Of a stretch of DNA of 64,000 bases, positions 38,601-47,340 are shown piece by piece (position 1 is the first letter of the stretch; each line of letters begins with the position of its first letter). The position numbers and the translations under genes were made by a program. Under the pieces are notes generated by a model that made no database searches, was not told the DNA's origin, and saw nothing but the letters and a program-made list of their open reading frames with translations. This stretch comes from Oasisia sp. SBJ-2009 (taxonomy: Eukaryota; Annelida; Polychaeta; Sabellida; Siboglinidae): assembly GCA_964017155.1 (NCBI GenBank), contig OZ024861.1, positions 29,018,733 to 29,082,732 of the forward strand, read 5' to 3'.

Positions 38601-39661
38601 AGACTGGGAAGGCTGCAGAAAAGGATGAACAGACAGTTGAGATGGTAAGAGCAAAAGAACCAAGCGGCAATGAAGTTGCCTGAGAGGCTGTCTGATGGCT
38701 TCTCTGCCTTACAGCGTGTTGTTCTGTCCACATCATGTCTCCTCACATTGCCAGATCTTGCCATCTGGATTTAGTAGAATCATAAAGTGATTATCCCAAA
38801 TGCCTATACCATTATGGTTTCGCTGTTTCATTTTATGCTGAAACAGATAATTTATGGATTTAAGGTTAAGTGAAAATTACTACAGTGAAAATATATCTTT
38901 CGTTTGTTTTGGTAAAATCACTCAGCTCTGCGTCATACCTTGAAGCGTGGCTCCCAGCGTCACACATTTCGTGCCACACTGATTGTTAGCCAATCATCTT
39001 TCTGCTGTCGACTACCTCAGCTAATCACCAACCTCATTTTCCTTCGTGTCTTTCTATAACATTGGTGTGTTGGCAGCCATTTTTCAATTGACGCATGTTT
39101 CATTTCAAGAGCGGTAGAAAACATATTAGTTGTACGGAGAGGAAATGTGTGGAAGAGGGACACCGAGGTATTATACTGTGAGCAGTGGTCCATCAGTTTT
39201 CTTTATTGTATTGTGTTTCTATCTGGCCAACTTGAGGATCAATTTCCTTCCTCGTTCCACTTGTGTCTACTCATTGGATGTTGATACAATGCATATGCCA
39301 AACAGGGAGAACAATAGGTTTTGAAGGAAATTAGTAAATAGAGGAAATAATGTTGAACAATAAGGTTGGATGGACTTTTTGAAATATTGTGTAGGATGCC
39401 ATTGCGTCTTTGTTAGCTACTCCAATAAAATGAATGATAATTCTGTAATCTGACTTTTATGTTGCTCTCCTACCAATGTTGCAGAAAAAGGGAAAGCCTG
39501 CAGCTAAACCAAACTTACGGAAAACACCAAGCAGATCTCCAGGGAAGTTTTTCAAAACTTCACCAAAAGAAAAAAGAAAGTCACTGCAAAGCAAGAGTGA
39601 AACTGAAGATACTGCCTGGTTTGACTATGATGCAGTATTTGGTTTTGGGCCAGAAGATTAA
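21798..39661 (+). CDS. SYCP1: synaptonemal complex protein 1 homologue (26 coding exons, 962 aa)
   Basis: SYCP1 forms the transverse filaments that zip homologous chromosomes together in meiotic prophase. I joined 26 exons, all GT-AG and in phase: 21798-21921, 22886-22995, 23386-23451, 23968-24035, 24527-24600, 24840-24898, 25260-25329, 25485-25558, 25953-26061, 27549-27643, 27970-28154, 28931-28998, 29367-29428, 29837-29953, 31671-31774, 32134-32251, 32385-32455, 32704-32785, 34440-34565, 34835-35029, 36168-36242, 36765-37076, 37456-37572, 37657-37830, 38588-38644, 39485-39661. The total is 2889 nt. Human SYCP1 is 976 aa. Identity rests on [19 protein letters not shown] (exon 2) and [11 protein letters not shown] (exon 5), both strongly SYCP1-like and in the right order, then a coiled coil to about residue 710 and a basic, Ser/Thr-Pro-rich tail. 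The exon 1 acceptor implies an upstream non-coding exon. The exon 9 acceptor could be 6 nt later. Confidence 0.92.
22886..22995 (+). CDS. SYCP1: SYCP1 exon 2, start of coiled coil
   Basis: It contains [19 protein letters not shown], which matches the conserved SYCP1 segment that opens the central coiled coil. Phases are 1 in and 0 out. This is one of the two best diagnostic exons. Confidence 0.93.
23155..23315 (+). repeat. SINE family C, truncated, SYCP1 intron 2
   Basis: It carries GGATATGTGTATGAGCAGCC, CTGGATGCTTCCCAGAGAA, CTGTCAGCGAAGTAAAG and GGATACTGCGCTATATAA in family-C order. The tRNA-like head is missing. Confidence 0.8.
24527..24600 (+). CDS. SYCP1: SYCP1 exon 5, NATR-x-x-CNLLK motif
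   Basis: It encodes [16 protein letters not shown], the second strongly conserved SYCP1 block. The first codon (Lys) is split with exon 4 and the last with exon 6, and both rejoin correctly. Confidence 0.93.
26165..26405 (-). repeat. SINE family C, SYCP1 intron 9
   Basis: On the minus strand it reads AAGTTCGTTCACTGTACATT, GTACTTGGCTGTAGACAG, CTGGATGCTTCCCACAGAAG and TGTTTGATTGAACAGGTCTG, matching the copy at 33718-34040 in order. Confidence 0.82.
26739..26780. repeat. (TA)n microsatellite
   Basis: A TA tract of about 42 bp in SYCP1 intron 9. Confidence 0.95.
29086..29300. repeat. (GT)n/(GTGC)n microsatellite
   Basis: GT runs, a GTGC block and repeated TTGCATGTGTGTGTG units of about 24 bp, in SYCP1 intron 12. 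Confidence 0.95.
30145..31206 (+). mobile_element. Penelope-like element with 94-bp inverted termini, SYCP1 intron 14
   Basis: The ends at 30145-30238 and 31113-31206 are inverted copies of each other, with two mismatches over 94 bp by eye. Between them a plus frame (30172-30798) reads as the RT C-terminal region ([12 protein letters not shown], then [20 protein letters not shown]). After a TGA near 30797 comes a GIY-YIG domain ([17 protein letters not shown] near 30840-30890) and [13 protein letters not shown] near 31030-31070. A single-base frameshift near 30965 also breaks it. The RT catalytic core is absent, so it is a truncated, inactive copy. An 11-bp repeat ACTTCAGTCAT at 30093-30103 and 31205-31215 may be the target-site duplication. 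Confidence 0.85.
32538..32612. repeat. (GCAC)n/(CA)n microsatellite
   Basis: A GCAC tetranucleotide run ending in CA and AACACACG, in SYCP1 intron 17. Confidence 0.95.
33370..34280 (-). pseudogene. LINE reverse-transcriptase relict split by a SINE
   Basis: The minus strand reads, from high to low coordinate: [16 protein letters not shown] (about 34250-34190), [15 protein letters not shown] (about 34110-34050), then, after a SINE, FADDLI near 33630, and [16 protein letters not shown] and [13 protein letters not shown] (33560-33430). These are the RT fingers/palm, the degenerate YADD motif and the downstream GMEVSxxKSK/FKYLG motifs of LINEs. Frameshifts and stops show it is dead. It lies antisense in SYCP1 intron 18. 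Confidence 0.85.
33718..34040 (+). repeat. SINE family C, most complete copy, nested in LINE
   Basis: A tRNA-like head (GCAATGGCTCAGGGGTAGAG, then GGTTCAAATCC) is followed by the family body and a tail ending ATACTGAGCTATATAAGAAC. It interrupts the minus-strand LINE frame between FNKFLE (about 34057-34040) and KIMKS (about 33717-33703). The flanks read as one continuous LINE segment without it. Confidence 0.88.
35114..35937. mobile_element. non-autonomous DNA transposon, 24-bp TIRs, SYCP1 intron 20
   Basis: The left terminus at 35114-35137 (TGACGCGGCACGCCAAAACC) and right terminus at 35914-35937 are inverted repeats with one mismatch (CACGCC versus CATGCC). TATATA-type sequence flanks both ends, consistent with a TA or TATA target. 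The 824-bp interior encodes no transposase. Confidence 0.82.
36765..37076 (+). CDS. SYCP1: SYCP1 exon 22: Thr-Pro-Lys repeat array
   Basis: A 104-residue exon, the longest of the gene. After a last coiled-coil segment (residues 685-703) it carries about seven tandem 12-residue units of the form [12 protein letters not shown] (36-bp DNA period, about 36838-37070). Each has a Thr-Pro core usually followed by Lys, the minimal consensus for proline-directed kinases such as CDK. Vertebrate SYCP1 tails contain scattered Thr-Pro sites but, to my knowledge, not a regular array. Confidence 0.88.
37456..37830 (+). CDS. SYCP1: SYCP1 exons 23-24, basic C-terminal region
   Basis: Exon 23 (37456-37572) contains PKRRRVVFA, a likely nuclear localisation signal, followed by an Asp/Ser-rich stretch. 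The same basic-then-acidic arrangement occurs in the human tail. Exon 24 (37657-37830) carries further Thr-Pro and Ser-Pro sites ([17 protein letters not shown]). In vertebrates this region is DNA-binding and lies near the chromosome axis. Confidence 0.85.
39485..39661 (+). CDS. SYCP1: SYCP1 exon 26, terminal exon
   Basis: It encodes 58 residues and TAA. It is Lys/Ser/Pro-rich ([20 protein letters not shown]), then ends in an aromatic/acidic tail [17 protein letters not shown]. The tail may be a short linear motif, and I do not see it in the human protein. Confidence 0.88.
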   Translation, partial: KKGKPAAKPNLRKTPSRSPGKFFKTSPKEKRKSLQSKSETEDTAWFDYDAVFGFGPED

Positions 39662-39741
39662 ATATTGTGACATTCGTCTGTGTACAATAGGTACATTTAC
39701 TAGATTACATAACAGTTTAGTTAGGACAGTATTTTAAAGTT

Positions 39742-39747
39742 AATAAA
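39742..39747 (+). promoter_or_regulatory. SYCP1: SYCP1 poly(A) signal AATAAA
   Basis: The canonical hexamer lies 81 nt after the stop codon. Further AATAAA copies at 40015 and 40115 could give longer 3' UTRs that approach the convergent HMG gene. Confidence 0.65.
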
Positions 39748-39759
39748 TTAATATATTAT

Positions 39760-40780
39760 ACTTATTTATATTACAAAATAATTGTTATTTACACTATTGT
39801 GAATTGCCCTAAAATTATTATATTAGTTAACAGATAATTGAATTGTTAAAGGGTTTGTTAATTCCATATTATGTATTTACTTCCTTTTATGTTATTGACT
39901 AATCTGGGTCTTAGACATATTACTTATTGTGTAAACTGTCATGGTGTGTTTCCTTTATCGAATTCTTTTATAAGAAAGCAGTTGCATAAGTAACAAAAAA
40001 TACACCTCTACCAAAATAAAAATTCACAGGTAAACCATATTTCTCCTGAATAATTTCTGATATGCTGTTCATTTGAAAAGAAATGTATATTCGATTTGCC
40101 TAAGGCAATATTAAAATAAAACTAATGAACTTCATAATATTCTTGGATGTTGTATTTTGATTAATATTCACATGCAACACCATTAATTCCTGCAAGTACC
40201 CAGCAAGGCACACAGTGCTAGCAGATTTTGTATGCAGCTGAATCACATGTATTGATGTAGCACTCTGTTCTTCCAGGCTTAACTTGACACAATAAGGCAC
40301 AAAGTAGAATGACCAATACGGAATACATCGGGTACAGTACACTAAAGTCATTGTAACATGTAGAACACAATAGCACACTTATAAGTAATATATTAAGGAT
40401 GTATTGTTTTAAAACAATATAACATATTTGTCTATAATACAAGGACAGTGTGGATATGATATATACATGTAATGAATATATAATAATAAATAACCATCAG
40501 TGATTTCTCTAACTTAGAATATTGTTTTCGGTTCCTTCCATGGCTGTCACTAATATTCTTGGCTACATGTAACCCAAATATAACTATACATGGAAGATAA
40601 CATGTATGTAAACCAACAATGAACGACTGCATGTTCTATTGAAAACAAACCAAACATAAATGTGTATGAAAACGCGCATGATGGTGTGATAAAACAGCAC
40701 AACATCGTCAGTGTTCAGTCAGTGGACTCGACAACGTTGCTGTGAAGATGAAGGATAGAGCGGCGATGTCTGAGGGAGTC
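39760..40780. other. convergent 3' region between SYCP1 and the HMG-box gene
   Basis: AT-rich, probably 3' UTR or intergenic sequence. Nothing else was recognised. Confidence 0.4.
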
Positions 40781-40783
40781 TAA

Positions 40784-40861
40784 CTACACTGGACGGCAGA
40801 AGTACACGTCTTCGTGCGGTGATCGTCCACGTGGTCCACAGTCAGGGGCGCACTCTGTTGG
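40784..40861 (-). CDS. HMG-box gene, possible terminal exon 7
   Basis: After a GTTGCAG acceptor the frame encodes PTECAPDCGPRGRSPHEDVY, then a few residues and TAG at 40786-40784. The phase matches exon 6 if the weak donor is used. No canonical poly(A) hexamer was seen shortly downstream, which weakens the call. Confidence 0.4.
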   Translation of the reverse strand, partial: PTECAPDCGPRGRSPHEDVYFCRPV

Positions 40862-43800
40862 CTGCAACAGCGAAACAATTGTCAAAAATGTTGGAGCATA
40901 AACAAAACTAGAACTGTCATTTAGCTGTAACTGGTGACACGTTTAAGTTGATAGAAACATGAACTAAAATCACAAGTTATACGTATGAACATAAAACATG
41001 TTTTATTAGCAACTCAACCGAGTTGAATTGAAATGTCATAGTCCAGGGTTTGAAGTATCTTCCAAAAGGCAATTTTCCAATGTTTTTTCTGTTCCAGAAG
41101 AAATAGGTTCTTCCAGAAGAAAATACATGTCAATACAAGTCCTTAAACATTATTTTAAGTCAGTGATATGTGGGTTTAACGTGGCACTTCTGGCATTTTC
41201 CAAAAGAAACCAAACCATGATACAGTCGAAAGCATAATACAATTGATACATTAATTAAAACGTCATGCATTAGTAATAGACTTATGTGTACCCTTGAATG
41301 TTCATTACCATTTGTGCACACCCAGCAACATATGAACTAGTTAAAGCTATGACATCTGTTCTTTTGGATTAAAGGCAATGAATACGGTGGTATGGACATT
41401 ACTGTCTTAAATTGTAAGTGGTATTTATGGACGGATACAGAGAGTGTAATCTGCATGGGCGAAACATTCCACTGGCGGCCAAGCCAAATTCAGAAATCTG
41501 AGCCGGAGCTTCAGCACGACTCCGTTGTCGCGGTGTCGGACCAGGAAATCGGAAGACGAGTGATGGGTGCCGCCCTAACTTCAGTTTCTTCTGACCTAAA
41601 AATGGATATATTCCAAAGGTCTAGCACAACGGGGCATTTACAAAAAGGGTAACACATGTGATGGACAAGTCTACTGTGATTCTTTTTCAAACGAAATAAT
41701 ACCAACTGGTGTGTAACCATTTCTTCTGGGGTCGGCAACAAGTCAGGTTCCCATCCGAGGTCTGCTGCAAAGCTAGCCTTGCACGGCAAGAAGATCACCG
41801 AAGGACATCCCGTTTTTTTGTCGTATTCGCGACCTGCAGTGAACGAAGTATTAGTTGACAAGAAGGTACATGCGTGCATTGGAGCATCGGCGTAGAAGAA
41901 TAATACTTGTCTAAATGTGTTGTTATCTCGCATCTCGCCTTTGGTACTCGATTGAAAACAGTAATGTGGCATTGTTACCACGTGCAAACTACATTTGTTA
42001 TCTGAGTTCGTGCAAAAGTGCATTCATGTGTATGTAGGGTTTGCGCGTATAACACTTAGTTGTAGAATAAACAGAAATATCCACCATAACACATACTCAT
42101 TCACGTATGTTGTTAGCATTGTTACTTGCCTGTGAGGTCACCGAGTGGGAAGAAGGTTGTTCCTGATCGCGCACCAAGCTCACGCTGGTGGTTGTAATGG
42201 TCATCTTCCTTGTACGCTGGCGTCGTTGGCCTATCTCCAACATGGTCGTTGTCACGCTGGGTGTTCTCTAATATTTTGGGACTTGTGTCGTTTGTAGCCG
42301 CGTGAATGTCACTGCTGGTGACATCGTCGTCTGTTGACGTGGGTGACGTGTCGCGCTGCTGCGATCTTACGTCGGTAGCTGAGCGGGTCAGTTCTGGCTC
42401 GCTGCGGGATACTTCAGAGGATGTGGACGAGGACGAGTCGCGATGTAGACTGGTCCCCGAGTGAGGGCTGTCGGTGGAGTAGCGCAGTCGGTCTTCGTCA
42501 GCGTTGTCATCGTCCAGTAGCAGTCGGAACGCACCAGAGATGCACTGACTTGTGCTGGGAGACGATGATCGACTGCGGCAGGCAGCAGAGGCCGAGTCGC
42601 CGATGCCGATGTTCGATGTCGAGCAGGTGTCGCGGCGCGTGCGTGTCGATTTGCTAGGGAACAGCACCGACTCGATGGGCGGCAGGCCGACGATCGGCGG
42701 CCGGGCAATTGGTCTGCTGTACTGGTAAGATGAAGACACGGCGGTGGGGGAATAGACGGCCAACTTGGGTCCAGCGTGCATCATGGCGCTGTTGAAGTCT
42801 CTCGGCGCCTCCATCGGGTACTGGCCGTTGTATCGTGTCGTCAACGCCATCAGTGCCGATGCCGCGCAGACTGTCTCGTCGTCAGACACATGTAAGATGT
42901 TGGTCGGCATTGTCGTCATTTGCTGGGCTGCCATGAAGGTGTCGAACTTACGACGCTCCGCCTGCCATGGGTCGGACGTCGCCTGCACGACGTATGGGTA
43001 AAGGCCCGCATTGCCGCAGTACTCGAAGCCGATCGGTTTCGGATCGCCGGCCGGCATCGGGATGATCATATGCGGCGGTGGCGTGTAGCAGTCGGGCGCC
43101 GCTGGAGCCATCGCCGCGATGTTTGCCTCGACGCCGCCGTAGTGGTCGTCACCGCAACTTGACTTGTGTGCGACGCCGGCTACGGGCGACGATCGCGGCT
43201 GCACGACGGGTGTGATCTGTTCGAATACAGCCTGCGACAGCGTCTCTGGCACGAGGAGATGGGCGTCCAACGACGGTTCACCCTTCCGTTGTGAGTTGTA
43301 CCTCTGCTGCTCTGAGGCAGCGTGCGCGCTGAGGTGGTACTCGCATAGCCGTGGTTGCGCGGCCATCGTCCCGTCGACGCCTGGCCCGAAGTACGACTGG
43401 GACGGAAAGAGGATCTTCGTTGTGTGTAATGGCTGCGGCACCAGAGTATGTACGAACGGCGATGACGCCACCCACAGTGGCTGCTGTATGAGCGGTCGGC
43501 CGAACATTGGCGCCGTCTGGATCGTATGCTGTAGCACGGGATGAGTTTGTGACGCGACTGAGGACAGCGGGGGAGGCTGTGGTAGCGTGGTCGGCGGAGC
43601 TATCGCAGAGGTCGAGATGGCCGACGTCGACGTTGATGAGGTAGCACCGCCTGCCTCGCTGCAGTTGAGTATAGCCACCCGCATGACGGCCTGTACATCA
43701 TACAGTATTGCTTAGTCGAAGCGCATCATACATCACGTGTGAATAGCATCATTCATCAGTTGAGCTATAATATCAAGGACAGTTGACTTTAATGGAAGCA

Positions 43801-46800
43801 AACAGTTGGCGGGTCCTTGAATGGATAGACGCTCCGGTTGTTGATAAAGTACAGCTTACATGGTTTGTGGTCTGAACATTTCAGCTTCCTTCCCCTGTCT
43901 TTGTCAGCAGACGGTTGCACACGTCACGTGACACTCGCTGGAACAGTTTTGGTGGGAGCCCTAGCCGATAGCTCTGTTCGGTGGTGATAACGGAGAACGG
44001 TAGAGTAGGCAGTCGACAGAGGGAAGTTTTCACCGAACAGAGATATCGATGATGAACTCCTACCAGTCCTGCTCCAGGGCGTGTCACTCTGCGTGTCACT
44101 CTGCTGAAGAAGGCCGCCTCTCGAAATATCCAGACCACAATGAAAACAAGTTTCTTGACGCAACTATGTGCTCTAAATTTGGTAGAGTTTAACAAACCTA
44201 CCTGTTGTGGCTTGGCCGACGACGTCAGCGAGTCTGCTGATGAAGATGGCGACAACAGACGAATGCGATTGATGTACTTCACTCGCTTCATCTCCTGTTT
44301 GAAGTGCTTAGATAGCGACGGTGTGTAGTGATAAACTAAAAGAGAAGGTTTTCGAGTCCGTTAGATATCAACACCACGGCCTACATGTGCCAAACAGACT
44401 TTATGCCGGGATTAAGAATACCCTTAAGCCCAGTTGCAACTTTATGCAGCTTTGACATGTTTTATCTGTGCACGTGGAACTGCTTTTGACGAACCTCATA
44501 AAGGCATAAAAGATAAATGCGTTTATTCAGAGGAGTTAAATATTTTGGCAGGTTCCGGTTTGTATAGTATGGGGCCAAAACATAAAGAGGTAACCCTGAA
44601 ATAACTCGAACGAAAACATCAAAGAATATTGGAAATGCAAATTTTTCAACGTTCATGAGAAACGTGATGGATGATGAATCATCAACATTTTAAAATTAGA
44701 ACTTCGATGTCACCTACACGTGAACGATGTCCACACATCTTGGTTATTGAGAGTTGCACCTACATGGATACTTTCGCTTGTGTTCTTGGTCTTCGGCACG
44801 GGCTCTTGTAAAGTAATCAGCTTTCCTCTCTTTTGGCAGATTGTGCCATGCATCACCCAGTCTACAAAAACATTTGTACACATTAATAAACGTGTCATTT
44901 GAGCGTGGTGTCCCAAGTAGCATTTCAGACTTTGGGCAACAATGGCTCAAGGGACATATCGATCTTGGGCGAATGTTGACATGCCAGTATTAGCCCAATA
45001 TAATAACATACAATATGCAAATATTGGCCTGAGTTGGAAAAGGAATCCGAGGTTAAAATGTGGGTTTAATACTGGTGGAAGTGTTTAAATAGGCAACTGC
45101 ATGCTGGTTGTCTTGTGACACGTAATATAATGCCTAATAAAACGTCACAGCCACATACGCACATACACACACAAGGGCAATAGAAAGCCTTCTATCAAAG
45201 TATTTATTATTGTATTAAGAACGTTTAATACAAGGGCGTTTTAAATTCCGGTTCATATATATATATATAGTATACACATACCTGTGTACAATTATATATA
45301 TATAAACCCGAGTTGAAATTCGTGTTGACGCACCTCGTACTGATTTGGTTATTTGTGTCTGTTGGATACATCGCTTGAAACTGACGCCTATGTTCGTTGG
45401 CAAATATCATGAACGCGTTGCGTGGTCGCGGAATCTTTCGTAACTGTCCACCTACAAATACAACTGCAAAATAGTAAATAATTATGCTTATCTATGTAGA
45501 AATCATTATTTATTATCTTGACTTCTCAAAATTCGGTGAAGGCCTAACCTGTGGTTTCTGGTCATTATTGGCCCCAAACTCCATTTTCCTGAAAGCTAAC
45601 CTTTTTGGTAGAAATCACAGTGTAGGCCTACCATCAATAGTTGTCTTCTGATGCTCGCGGGTTCACATACATACACACGACTAGTGGTATAATATACCAG
45701 TGAATAGGGGAAGATGGTGAATGACGCACGTTGCAATTTGCAAACTATTGCAAAAAAATATTACATATTGTTGCCCTGCAATTTTCCAGTAACACATACA
45801 TAAATGCAAAATCACAGTGACAGACTCTGCATGATTGGCAGTTGTATATAAACTGTAAATATATCTTGAAGATGTTTTATTTGTTTGACTTACTAGTCGA
45901 ATCGTCTAATCTACGTGTCCTTGGGAAATGCCAATACATTAAATGTATATATAAATAATGTTTGCGAAATGCTGACTGCAGTGGCACACATTGATAAATG
46001 ATTTGCTGGGGTAAAATGACGAACTGGGTGCAATAGTGAGAAGTGACATAAATGTATTTTTTCTTTGCGAAAATAAAGATGCACAACAGAAGTATCTAAG
46101 GTTTTGACATAGCTCCCGCAGATGCCGAACATCCAAGTGAATGACGACATAAATTTAGCAGGGTGTTGGGCAATTTCTATAGATCTATGAAGACCCGCCA
46201 ACCAAGGTCTGTGGTGCTAGGAGTATACCGAATCGTGGCATGAGATAGTTTTATTTTTTTAAGTATGCAGGCAGTTATATTTGTAACTTTAAATTATTGA
46301 ATAACTGATCCAAGATGGCGGTTTAATATTGTCAACTTGTCCCAGTATGAAAGTCGTCTTGCCTCAGATGCGGACGAACATTGAGAAATTGGTGGATATG
46401 GACTTTCTTAAATAGTTTTTGCTCTCATTCAAATTACATATTAATTACTATTAACTTGAAATACGGAACCTATGGAAAGTCATGCGCCCTCAAGCGCTAC
46501 GTCGCCAGTAGGCCTATCCTACTGAGTTGTGCGACATTCGTCCCCACTTTTTATAGTCTATAGGTGTAGACTATAATAATAAATATATCCAGATTACGTA
46601 AAACATTGCTAGACAAATTAATTGTAGTGACATTTTTGCAATTTTCGTACTAAAACCATATTCCGGATTTTTTTTTTACACAACATTAACCATCTATTGG
46701 TTCATTTGTGTTTATTATGTGTAATCTAGCTATTACGTAACTCACTAAATGCATGAAATTCACGCTCAGTGACAATAGTCGCAGACAGGCAGCGCCCATA

Positions 46801-47128
46801 TTTAAAGGCGAAAGATGCTTATTTTTTATAACTTTGTCCTTGTTTACTAAGCCAGACGTTTTCAATGGCGTGCAGAATCAGTGCCACAGTGGCGGGGCAA
46901 TCATGAATCAATGTATCGTTCACTAGCACAATGTATCCGATTGTTCCCCCTATAAATATAATAATATAAACTATCTGAACAGTCAGTGATAGTTTGTGGA
47001 GACAAAAAGATATTCCCTTATGATTTGAAATTAAACAGGATAAACATTATGCAGGTAGGATACTTACGATTTGTCGGTTTCGGCGGGATGGCAGTTCCCA
47101 TTCCAGAAAACGTTTGTTTTTTCTCCAT
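40784..47128 (-). CDS. HMG-box (SOX/MATA-type) transcription factor gene
   Basis: Minus-strand coding exons 47128-47068, 45451-45334, 44861-44764, 44335-44202 and 43690-42130 join in phase. Residues 27-96 form a complete HMG box: IPRPRNAFMIF opens it, LGDAWHNL is the mid helix, and YPFYHYTP closes it. The opening is close to the SOX signature RPMNAFMVW but also to fungal mating-type boxes. The subfamily is not assignable by eye. Such boxes bind the minor groove at ACAAT-like sites and bend DNA. Exon 5 encodes 520 residues of Ser/Thr/Pro-rich disordered sequence. It ends either at TAA (42122-42124) or, more likely, at a GC donor (ACAG/GCAAGT) spliced to an exon starting at 41833. The 3' end is then either TGA-type stop at 41511-41513 (764 aa) or a further exon 40861-40784 ending in TAG (726 aa). 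Confidence 0.82.
41703..41833 (-). CDS. HMG-box gene, probable exon 6 behind a GC-AG intron
   Basis: The acceptor TTCACTGCAG precedes 41833. Joining it to the GC donor at 42129 keeps the frame (ACA G|GT CGC). It encodes REYDKKTGCPSVIFLPCKAS and on to EEMVTHQL. A weak GTATTA donor at 41702 would join in phase 0 to the exon at 40861-40784. Without that donor the frame runs on to a stop at 41511-41513. Confidence 0.5.
42130..43690 (-). CDS. HMG-box gene, exon 5: large disordered exon
   Basis: Open for 1561 nt after a TGTACAG acceptor, with strong CpG enrichment compared with the flanking introns. It is rich in Ala/Ser/Thr/Pro near the start, has a Ser/Arg-rich region near the middle (SSSPSTSQC), and Asp/Ser/Thr-rich stretches near the end (TSPTSTDDDVTSSD). 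No second domain is recognised. Transactivation function is only an inference. Confidence 0.82.
44202..44335 (-). CDS. HMG-box gene, exon 4: end of box and basic tail
   Basis: It encodes YHYTPSLSKHFKQEMKRVKY, then a Ser-rich stretch to KPQQ. The first codon (Phe) is split with exon 3. The donor is GTAGGT. The Arg/Lys-rich segment after the box may serve as a nuclear localisation signal. Confidence 0.82.
44764..44861 (-). CDS. HMG-box gene, exon 3: C-terminal half of the box
   Basis: It encodes LGDAWHNLPKERKADYFTRA and on to HKRKYP. The acceptor is TTTTGTAG and the donor GTAGGT. It supplies helix 2 and most of helix 3. Confidence 0.87.
45334..45451 (-). CDS. HMG-box gene, exon 2: N-terminal half of the box
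   Basis: It encodes GQLRKIPRPRNAFMIFANEH and on through NNQIST. The acceptor is ATTTGTAG and the donor GTGCGT. It carries the DNA-wedging helix 1 and the N-terminal strand. Confidence 0.87.
47068..47128 (-). CDS. HMG-box gene, first coding exon
   Basis: The ATG at 47128 encodes 20 residues (MEKKQTFSGMGTAIPPKPTN) plus one base. The donor is GTAAGT. The next base pair of exon 2 restores an Arg codon that leads into the box. Confidence 0.8.
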
Positions 47129-47340
47129 AGCGTTCGCAATTGTCGCTTTTTAACAATCACGAATTGTTACCGTTACGATTGTAGCTGTACGACAATCAAG
47201 GCCGATTTGAACCGATACGTCATCACATCACGCGCTATTGTTTCACGACGGAGAACAACGAATGACGTTGTTGATATTTCGGTTTCCGGGCGAGCTCGAG
47301 GTGTACGCGGTTTCGCGGAATAGAACCTGTGAGTGGGTCA

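Noticed and set aside
41392..41652. 86-aa plus-strand ORF
   Set aside because: It is the antisense shadow of the HMG-gene exon 6 region, with no splice or domain support.
42122..42124. TAA as the definite end of the HMG-box protein
   Set aside because: Not accepted as certain, because the stop lies within a perfect GC-type donor context and the next acceptor restores the frame. It is kept as an alternative.
43881..44291. 136-aa ORF overlapping HMG exon 4
   Set aside because: It reads exon 4 through its GTAGGT donor into the intron. The spliced model explains the sequence better and keeps frame with exon 5.
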